Shown one piece after another: positions 54,701 through 64,000 of a DNA stretch of 64,000 nucleotides (position 1 is the first letter of the stretch; the number at the start of each line of letters is the position of its first letter). Position numbers and translations under genes: made by a program. The stretch covers positions 496,001 through 560,000 of the forward strand of contig NC_135061.1 of NCBI RefSeq assembly GCF_051014685.1, in the 5' to 3' direction. The notes beneath the pieces were generated by a model. That model was not told the DNA's origin. It saw only the letters and a list, made by a program, of their open reading frames with translations, and ran no database searches. Source of the stretch: Ptiloglossa arizonensis. Its lineage: Eukaryota > Arthropoda > Insecta > Hymenoptera > Colletidae.

Positions 54701-54883
54701 TATAACGTATAACGTATAACGTATAACGTATAACGTATAACGTATAACGTATAACGTATAACGTATAACGTATAACGTATAACGTATAACGTATAACGTA
54801 TAACGTGTAACGTATAACGTGTAACGTATAACGCATTGCCTTATACCTTATAACGTATAACGTGAAACGAATAACGTATATTG

Positions 54884-56403
54884 TATAACGTATAACGTAT
54901 AACGCATAACGTATAACGTATAACGTATAACGTATAACGTATAACGTATAACGTATAACGTATAACGTATAACGTATAACGTATAACGTATAACGTATAA
55001 CGTATAACGTAAAACGTTTAACGTATAACGTATAACGTATAACGTATAACGTATAACGTATAACGTATAACGTATAACGTATAACGTATAACGTATAACG
55101 TATAACGTATAACGTATAAAGTATAACGTATAACGTATAACGTATAACGTATAACGTATAACGTATAACGTGTAACGTATAACGCATTGCCTTATACCGT
55201 ATAACGTATAACGTGAAACGAATAACGTATATTGTATAACGTATAACGTATAACGCATAACGTATAACGTATAACGTATAACGTATAACGTATAACGTAT
55301 AACGTATAACGTATAACGTATAACGCATAACGTATAACGCATAACGTATAACGCATAACGTATAACGCATAACGTATAACGTATAACGTATAACGTATAA
55401 CGTATAACGTATAGCGTATAACCTATAACGTATAACGTATAACGTATAACGTACAACGTACATCGTACAACGTACAACGTACAACGTACAACGTATAACG
55501 TATAACGTATAACGTATGACGTATAACGTATAACGTATAACGTATAAAGTATAACGTGAAACGTCTAACGTACAACGTATAACGTATAACGTATAACGTA
55601 TAACGTTTAACGTATAACGTATAGCGTATAACGTATAACGTATAACGTAGAACGTAGAACGTATAACGTATAACGTATAACGTATAACGTATAACGTATA
55701 ACGTATAACGTATAACGTATAACGTATAACGTACAACGTATAACGTATAACGTATAACGTACAACGTACAACGTACAACGTACAACGTACAACGTACAAC
55801 GTATAACGTACAACGTATAACGTACAACGTATAACGTATAACGTATAACGTATAAAGTATAACGTATAACGTATAACGTATAACGTATAACGTATAACGT
55901 ATAACGTGTAACGTATAACGCATTGCCTTATACCGTATAACGTATAACGTGAAACGAATAACGTATATTGTATAACGTATAACGTATAACGCATAACGTA
56001 TAACTTATAACGTATAACGTATAACGTATAACGTATAACGTATAACGTATAACGTATAACGTATAACGTATAACGTATAACGTATAACGTATAACGTATA
56101 ACGTATAACGTATAACGTATAACGTATAACGTATTACGTATAACGTATAACGTATAACGTATAACGTATGACGTATAACGTATAACGTATAACGTATAAA
56201 GTATAACGTGAAACGTCTAACGTACAACGTATAACGTATAACGTATAACGTATAACGTTTAACGTATAATGTATAGCGTATAACGTATAACGTATAACGT
56301 ATAACGTATGACGTATAACGTATAACGTATAACGTATAAAGTATAACGTGAAACATCTAACGTATAACGTATAACGTATAACGTATAACGTATAACGTAT
56401 AAC
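54884..56403. repeat. A-word, H and CGTACAA cycles
   Basis: A words at 55,190 and 55,920, H with 4 dimers at 55,324-55,372, a truncated P with CGTACAT near 55,422-55,492, and seven or so CGTACAA near 55,760. Private CTTATAA near 56,003 is shared with 45,389. Ordinary array otherwise. Confidence 0.78.
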
Positions 56404-56763
56404 GTCTAACGTATAACGTATGACGCATGACGCATAACGTATAACGTGTAACGTATAACGTGTAACGTATTACGCATTGCCTTATACCGTATAACGTATA
56501 ACGTGAAACGAATAACGTATATTGTATAACGTATAACGTATAACGTATAACGTATAACGTATAACGTATAACGTCTAACGTATAACGTATGACGCATGAC
56601 GCATAACGTATAACGTGTAACGTATAACGTGTAACGTATAACGCATTGACTTATACCGTATAACGTATAACGTGAAACGAATAACGTATATTGTATAACG
56701 TATAACGTATAACGTATAACGTATAACTTATAACATATAACGTTTAACGTGTAGAGCATATCG
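56404..56763. repeat. K-A-K-A'-B composite, copy 10 (360 bp)
   Basis: One heptamer shorter than standard. CGTATTA replaces CGTATAA before the first 8-mer (near 56,469). Confidence 0.9.
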
Positions 56764-58190
56764 TATAACGTATAACGTATAACGTATAACGTATAACGTA
56801 TAACGTATAACGTATAACGTATAACGTACAACGTATACCGTACAACGTATAACGTACAACGTATAACGTACAACGTATAACGTACAACGTATAACGTAGA
56901 ACGTATAACGTATAACGTATAACGTATAACGTATAACGTCTAACGTATAACGTATGACGCATGACGCATAACGTATAACGTGTAACGTATAACGTGTAAC
57001 GTATAACGCATTGCCTTATACCGTATAACGTATAACGTGAAACGAATAACGTATATTGTATAACGTATAACGTATAACGTATAACGTATAACGTATAACG
57101 TATAACGTATAACGTATAACGTATAACGTATAACGTATAACGTATAACGTATAACGTATAACGTATAACGTATAACGTATAACGTATAACGTATAACGTA
57201 TAACGCATAACGTATAACGCATAACGTATAACGTGTAACGTATAACGTAGAACGTATAACGTATAACGTATAACGTATAACGTATAACGTATAACGTATA
57301 ACGTATAACGTATAACGTATAACGAATAACGTACAACGTATAACGTATAACGTATAACGTACAACGTACAACGTACAACGTATAACGTAAAACGTTTAAC
57401 GTATAACGTATAACGTATAACGTATAACGTAAAACGTATAACGTATAACGTATAACGTATAACGTATAACGTATAACGTATAACGTATAACGTATAACGT
57501 ATAACGCATAACGTATAACGCATAACGTATAACGTATAACGTATAACGTATAACGTATAACGTATAACGTATAACGTATAACGTAGAACGTAGAACGTAT
57601 AACGTATAACGTATAACGTATAACGTATAACGTATAACGTATAACGTATAACGTATAACGTATAACGAATAACGTACAACGTATAACGTATAACGTATAA
57701 CGTATAACGTATAACGTATAACGTATAACGTATAACGTATAACGTATAACGTATAACGTATAACGTATAACGTATAACGTATAACTTATAACATATAACG
57801 TTTAACGTGTAGAGCATATCGTATAACGTATAACGTATAACGTATAACGTATAACGTATAACGTATAACGTATAACGTATAACGTATAACGTATAACGTA
57901 TAACGTATAACGTATAACGTATAACGTATAACGTATAACGTAGAACGTAGAACGTATAACGTATAACGTATAACGTATAACGTATAACGTATAACGTATA
58001 ACGTAAAACGTATAACGTATAACGTATAACGTATAACGTATAACGTATAGCGTATAACGTATAACGTATAACGTATAACGTATAACGTAAAACGTTTAAC
58101 GTATAACGTATAACGTATAACGTATAACGTATAACGTATAACGTATAACGTATAACGTATAACGTATAACGTATAACGTATAACGTATAA

Positions 58191-58295
58191 CGCATAACGT
58201 ATAACGCATAACGTATAACGCATAACGTATAACGCATAACGTATAACGCATAACGTATAACGCATAACGTATAACGCATAACATATAACGCATAA
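58191..58295. repeat. H block, 8 dimers
   Basis: Eight CGCATAA units, one canonical partner changed to CATATAA near 58,282. Confidence 0.9.
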
Positions 58296-58393
58296 CGTAT
58301 AACGTATAACGTATAACGTATAACGTATAACGTATAACGTAGAACGTATAACGTATAACGTATAACGTATAACGTATAACGTATAACGTATAA

Positions 58394-58491
58394 CGCATAA
58401 CGTCTAACGCATAACGTATAACGCATAACGTATAACGCATAACGTATAACGCATAACGTATAACGCATAACGTATAACGCATAACGCATAA
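58394..58491. repeat. H block, irregular
   Basis: The first partner is CGTCTAA, and the last two CGCATAA are adjacent without a canonical unit between. The 14-bp alternation is broken by loss of one heptamer. Confidence 0.88.
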
Positions 58492-58540
58492 CGTATAACG
58501 TATAACGTATAACGTATAACGTATAACGTATAACGTATAA

Positions 58541-58640
58541 CCTATAACGTATAACGTATAACGTATAACGTACAACGTACAACGTACAACGTACAACGTA
58601 CAACGTACAACGTATAACGTACAACGTATAACGTACAACG
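58541..58640. repeat. P block (100 bp)
   Basis: Standard form following an H block. Confidence 0.92.
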
Positions 58641-60539
58641 TATAACGTATAACGTATAACGTATAACGTATAACGTATAACGTATAGCGTATAACGTATA
58701 ACGTATAACGTATAACGTATAACGTATAACGTATAACGTGTAACGTATAACGTGTAACGTATAACGCATTGCCTTATACCTTATAACGTATAACGTGAAA
58801 CGAATAACGTATATTGTATAACGTATAACGTATAACGCATAACGTATAACGTATAACGTATAACGTATAACGTATAACGTATAACGTATAACGTATAACG
58901 TATAACGTATAACGTATAACGTATAACGTATAACGTATAACGTATAACGTATAACGTATAACGTAGAACGTAGTACGTATAACGTATAACGTATAACGTA
59001 TAACGTATAACGTATAACGTATAACGTATAACGTATAACGTATAACGTACAACGTATAACGTATAACGTATAACGTACAACGTACAACGTACAACGTACA
59101 ACGTACAACGTACAACGTATAACGTACAACGTATAACGTACAACGTATAACGTATAACGTATAACGTATAAAGTATAACGTATAACGTATAACGTATAAC
59201 GTATAACGTATAACGTATAACGTGTAACGTATAACGCATTGCCTTATACCGTATAACGTATAACGTGAAACGAATAACGTATATTGTATAACGTATAACG
59301 TATAACGCATAACGTATAACGTATAACGTATAACGTATAACGTATAACGTATAACGTATAACGTATAACGTATAACGTATAACGTATAACGTATAACGTA
59401 TAACGTATAACGTAAAACGTTTAACGTATAACGTATAACGTATAACGTATAACGTATAACGTATAACGTATAACGTATTACGTATAACGTATAACGTATA
59501 ACGTATAACGTATGACGTATAACGTATAACGTATAACGTATAAAGTATAACGTGAAACGTCTAACGTACAACGTATAACGTATAACGTATAACGTATAAC
59601 GTTTAACGTATAACGTATAGCGTATAACGTATAACGTATAACGTATAACGTATGACGTATAACGTATAACGTATAACGTATAAAGTATAACGTGAAACGT
59701 CTAACGTATAACGTATAACGTATAACGTATAACGTATAACGTATAACGTCTAACGTATAACGTATGACGCATGACGCATAACGTATAACGTGTAACGTAT
59801 AACGTGTAACGTATAACGCATTGCCTTATACCGTATAACGTATAACGTGAAACGAATAACGTATATTGTATAACGTATAACGTATAACGTATAACGTATA
59901 ACGTATAACGTATAACGTATAACGTCTAACGTATAACGTATAACGCATAACGTATAACGTATAACGTATAACGTATAACGTATAACGTATAACGTATAAC
60001 GTATAACGTATAACGTATAACGTATAACGTATAACGTATAATGTAAAACGTTTAACGTATAACGTATAACGGATAACGTATAACGTATAACGTATAACGT
60101 ATAACGTATTACGTATAACGTATAACGTATAACGTATAACGTATGACGTATAACGTATAACGTATAACGTATAAAGTATAACGTGAAACGTCTAACGTAC
60201 AACGTATAACGTATAACGTATAACGTATAACGTTTAACGTATAACGTATAGCGTATAACGTATAACGTATAACGTATAACGTATGACGTATAACGTATAA
60301 CGTATGACGTATAACGTATAACGTATAACGTATAAAGTATAACGTGAAACGTCTAACGTACAACGTATAACGTATAACGTATAACGTATAACGTTTAACG
60401 TATAACGTATAGCGTATAACGTATAACGTATAACGTATAACGTATGACGTATAACGTATAACGTATAACGTATAAAGTATAACGTGAAACGTCTAACGTA
60501 TAACGTATAACGTATAACGTATAACGTATAACGTATAAC
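58641..60539. repeat. A-word cycles with CGTCTAA words
   Basis: A words at about 58,767, 59,236 and 59,818, a CGTACAA run near 59,077-59,146, and repeated AGTATAA CGTGAAA CGTCTAA words near 59,543, 59,684, 60,176, 60,334 and 60,476. The CGTCTAA words come in cycles of about 140-160 bp near the right end. No gene-like feature. Confidence 0.78.
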
Positions 60540-60913
60540 GTCTAACGTATAACGTATGACGCATGACGCATAACGTATAACGTGTAACGTATAACGTGTA
60601 ACGTATAACGCATTGCCTTATACCGTATAACGTATAACGTGAAACGAATAACGTATATTGTATAACGTATAACGTATAACGTATAACGTATAACGTATAA
60701 CGTATAACGTATAACGTATAACGTCTAACGTATAACGTATGACGCATGACGCATAACGTATAACGTGTAACGTATAACGTGTAACGTATAACGCATTGAC
60801 TTATACCGTATAACGTATAACGTGAAACGAATAACGTATATTGTATAACGTATAACGTATAACGTATAACGTATAACTTATAACATATAACGTTTAACGT
60901 GTAGAGCATATCG
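60540..60913. repeat. K-A-K-A'-B composite, copy 11 (374 bp)
   Basis: One heptamer longer than standard. Confidence 0.9.
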
Positions 60914-62145
60914 TATAACGTATAACGTATAACGTATAACGTATAACGTATAACGTATAACGTATAACGTATAACGTACAACGTATAACGTACAACGTAT
61001 AACGTACAACGTATAACGTACAACGTATAACGTACAACGTATAACGTACAACGTATAACGTATAACGTATAACGTATAACGTATAACGTCTAACGTATAA
61101 CGTATGACGCATGACGCATAACGTATAACGTGTAACGTATAACGTGTAACGTATAACGCATTGCCTTATACCGTATAACGTATAACGTGAAACGAATAAC
61201 GTATATTGTATAACGTATAACGTATAACGTATAACGTATAACTTATAACATATAACGTTTAACGTGTAGAGCATATCGTATAACGTATAACGTATAACGT
61301 ATAACGTATAACGTATAACGTATAACGTATAACGTATAACGTATAACGTATAACGTATAACGTATAACGTATAACGTATAACGTATAACGCATAACGTAT
61401 AACGCATAACGTATAACGTATAACGTATAACGTATAACGTATAACGTATAACGTATAACGTATAACGTAGAACGTAGAACGTATAACGTATAACGTATAA
61501 CGTATAACGTATAACGTATAACGTATAACGTATAACGTATAACGTATAACGTATAACGTATAACGTATAACGTATAACGTATAACGTATAACGTATAACG
61601 TATAACGTATAACGTATAACGTATAACGTATAACGTATAACGTATAACGTAAAACGTTTAACGTATAACGTATAACGGATAACGTATAACGTATAACGTA
61701 TAACGTATAACGTATTACGTATAACGTATAACGTATAACGTATAACGTATGACGTATAACGTATAACGTATAACGTATAAAGTATAACGTGAAACGTCTA
61801 ACGTACAACGTATAACGTATAACGTATAACGTATAACGTTTAACGTATAACGTATAGCGTATAACGTATAACGTATAACGTATAACGTATGACGTATAAC
61901 GTATAACGTATGACGTATAACGTATAACGTATAACGTATAAAGTATAACGTGAAACGTCTAACGTACAACGTATAACGTATAACGTATAACGTATAACGT
62001 TTAACGTATAACGTATAGCGTATAACGTATAACGTATAACGTATAACGTATGACGTATAACGTATAACGTATAACGTATAAAGTATAACGTGAAACGTCT
62101 AACGTATAACGTATAACGTATAACGTATAACGTATAACGTATAAC

Positions 62146-62512
62146 GTCTAACGTATAACGTATGACGCATGACGCATAACGTATAACGTGTAACGTATAA
62201 CGTGTAACGTATAACGCATTGCCTTATACCGTATAACGTATAACGTGAAACGAATAACGTATATTGTATAACGTATAACGTATAACGTATAACGTATAAC
62301 GTATAACGTATAACGTATAACGTCTAACGTATAACGTATGACGCATGACGCATAACGTATAACGTGTAACGTATAACGTGTAACGTATAACGCATTGACT
62401 TATACCGTATAACGTATAACGTGAAACGAATAACGTATATTGTATAACGTATAACGTATAACGTATAACGTATAACTTATAACATATAACGTTTAACGTG
62501 TAGAGCATATCG
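62146..62512. repeat. K-A-K-A'-B composite, copy 12 (367 bp)
   Basis: Standard length; last composite in the window. Confidence 0.92.
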
Positions 62513-63893
62513 TATAACGTATAACGTATAACGTATAACGTATAACGTATAACGTATAACGTATAACGTATAACGTACAACGTATAACGTACAACGTATA
62601 ACGTACAACGTATAACGTACAACGTATAACGTACAACGTATAACGTACAACGTATAACGTATAACGTATAACGTATAACGTATAACGTCTAACGTATAAC
62701 GTATGACGCATGACGCATAACGTATAACGTGTAACGTATAACGTGTAACGTATAACGCATTGCCTTATACCGTATAACGTATAACGTGAAACGAATAACG
62801 TATATTGTATAACGTATAACGTATAACGTATAACGTATAACTTATAACATATAACGTTTAACGTGTAGAGCATATCGTATAACGTATAACGTATAACGTA
62901 TAACGTATAACGTATAACGTATAACGTATAACGTATAACGTATAACGTATAACGTATAACGTATAACGTATAACGTATAACGTATAACGTATAACGTATA
63001 ACGCATAACGTATAACGCATAACGTATAACGTATAACGTATAACGTATAACGTATAACGTATAACGTATAACGTATAACGTAGAACGTAGAACGTATAAC
63101 GTATAACGTATAACGTATAACGTATAACGTATAACGTATAACGTATAACGTATAACGTATAACGTATAACGTATAACGTATAACGTATAACGAATAACGT
63201 ACAACGTATAACGTATAACGTATAACGTACAACGTACAACGTACAACGTATAACGTAAAACGTTTAACGTATAACGTATAACGTATAACGTATAACGTAT
63301 AACGTATAACGTATAACGTATAACGTATAACGTATAACGTATAACGTATAACGTATAACGTATAACTTATAACATATAACGTTTAACGTGTAGAGCATAT
63401 CGTATAACGTATAACGTATAACGTATAACGTATAACGTATAACGTATAACGTACAACGTATAACGTATAACGTATAACGTATAACGTATAACGTATAACG
63501 TATAACGCATAACGTATAACGCATAACGTATAACGCATAACGTATAACGCATAACGTATAACGTATAACGTATAACGTATAACGTATAACGTATAACGTA
63601 TAACCTATAACGTATAACGTATAACGTATAACGTACAACGTACATCGTACAACGTACAACGTACAACGTACAACGTATAACGTACAACGTATAACGTACA
63701 ACGTATAACGTATAACGTATAACGTATAACGTATAACGTATAACGTATAACGTATAACGTATAACGTATAACGTATAACGTATAACGTATAACGTATAAC
63801 GTATAACGTATAACGTGTAACGTATAACGTGTAACGTATAACGCATTGCCTTATACCTTATAACGTATAACGTGAAACGAATAACGTATATTG
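62146..63893. repeat. 1.74-kb block, copy 3 of 3
   Basis: Same module order as 42,030 and 53,150, including H with 4 dimers (63,507-63,555) and P with CGTACAT (63,604-63,703). In this copy the CGTAGAA between the dimers and K-A is canonical, and a private CGTACAA lies near 63,450. Confidence 0.88.
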
Positions 63894-64000
63894 TATAACG
63901 TATAACGTATAACGCATAACGTATAACGTATAACGTATAACGTATAACGTAGAACGTATTACGTATAACGTATAACGTATAACGTATAACGTATGACGTA
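63894..64000. repeat. Array continuing past the window end
   Basis: CGCATAA, canonical units, CGTAGAA CGTATTA and CGTATGA, the same words that follow an A word near 44,690-44,900. The array is cut by the window, not terminated. Confidence 0.85.

Larger units (their letters stand above)
53150..54883. repeat. 1.74-kb block, copy 2 of 3
   Basis: Same module order as 42,030-43,770. It is 1,734 bp against 1,741 and 1,748 in the other copies, so the lengths differ by exactly one and two heptamers. Private CGTATGA CGTATGA near 53,334. Confidence 0.88.
1..64000 (+). repeat. Heptanucleotide satellite array, unit CGTATAA
   Basis: The window is a head-to-tail array of CGTATAA with point-variant units. 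The reverse orientation (TTATACG on this strand) was not seen anywhere. The canonical unit has A3 T2 C1 G1, so G+C is 2/7, with one CpG and one self-complementary ACGT per unit. Variants include CGTACAA, CGCATAA, CGTGTAA, CGTATGA, CGTATAG, CGTAAAA, CGTTTAA, CGTCTAA, CGTAGAA, CGTATTA, CGTATCA, CGAATAA, CGGATAA, CCTATAA, GGTATAA, CATATAA, TGTATAA and AGTATAA. The array reaches both window ends. No flanking unique DNA, gene or mobile element interrupts it. A eukaryotic nuclear satellite is the inference; no organism can be assigned. Confidence 0.98.

Noticed and set aside
1..64000. Telomere repeat
   Set aside because: The unit is 7 bp like the plant telomere TTTAGGG, but neither strand resembles that or other known telomere repeats, there is no G-rich strand, and variation is organised in kilobase modules unlike telomerase product.
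1..64000. TATA boxes in every unit as promoters
   Set aside because: TATAA is part of the repeat itself and appears thousands of times without genes or other promoter elements; nothing singles out one as functional.
1..64000. Centromere identity through a CENP-B box
   Set aside because: No sequence like the CENP-B box is present; a 7-bp unit cannot hold one, and a centromere role cannot be judged from sequence alone.
1..64000. Assignment to the Drosophila virilis-group heptamer satellites or another named taxon
   Set aside because: Those satellites are also 7 bp, but the sequences recalled (such as ACAAACT) lack the CG core and differ at two or more positions; shared unit length is not evidence of identity.

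Overview
The whole 64 kb window is one uninterrupted tandem array of a 7-bp unit, read on the + strand as CGTATAA (ATAACGT in another register), roughly 9,100 units. Every stretch I read is in the same orientation. I found no protein gene, RNA gene, transposon, CRISPR array or unique-sequence island, and the array runs off both ends. The canonical unit is about 29% G+C with one CpG and one ACGT per unit. The setting is most likely a large eukaryotic nuclear satellite block (heterochromatic, pericentromeric or subtelomeric). I do not recognise this heptamer from any named satellite and cannot name the organism. It is not a known telomere repeat.

The array is a layered hierarchy rather than a plain repeat. 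Level 1 is the 7-bp unit and about twenty point variants (CGTACAA, CGCATAA, CGTGTAA, CGTCTAA and others). Level 2 is 14-bp dimers that alternate canonical and variant units. Level 3 is fixed words of variants that recur with the same length and order. I name them here: C (about 471 bp), E (58 bp), M (158 bp), G (224 bp), F (284-326 bp), P (usually 100 bp), H (alternating CGCATAA) and the 367-bp composite K-A-K-A'-B. Level 4 is kilobase duplications: 5,090-bp tandem, 3,794-bp offset, 847-bp tandem, a three-copy block of about 1.74 kb, and dispersed blocks about 2.6, 6.4 and 22 kb apart.

Layout. 1-1,811: mixed variants with E. 1,812-9,292: C modules alternating with very pure runs, including the longest perfect run (5,088-6,031). 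9,293-12,099: nearly pure array with E markers. 12,100-20,950: C, F and the most divergent module G, in three cycles. 20,961-31,129: a 5,090-bp segment twice in tandem. 31,130-41,500: P/H material and a 3,794-bp repeat. 41,500-64,000: dense mosaic of K-A-K-A'-B, H and P with three copies of a 1.74-kb block.

One rule ties the array together. Almost all variation is substitution or gain/loss of whole heptamers, so the 7-bp register is kept over tens of kilobases. The recurrent exceptions are an 8-mer in module A (CGCATTGC, about 70 copies right of 21 kb but only two left of it) and a 6-mer in module G; I also saw a single 6-mer near 1,176. Counting these predicts the remainder modulo 7 of each long-range offset I checked.

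Long reading frames exist only on the minus strand. They are a by-product of the unit, which reads as an endless TLYVIRY heptapeptide in all three minus frames, and should not be annotated as genes. Module names are mine, coordinates were read by eye, and segment boundaries inside pure array can only be placed to within the pure run.
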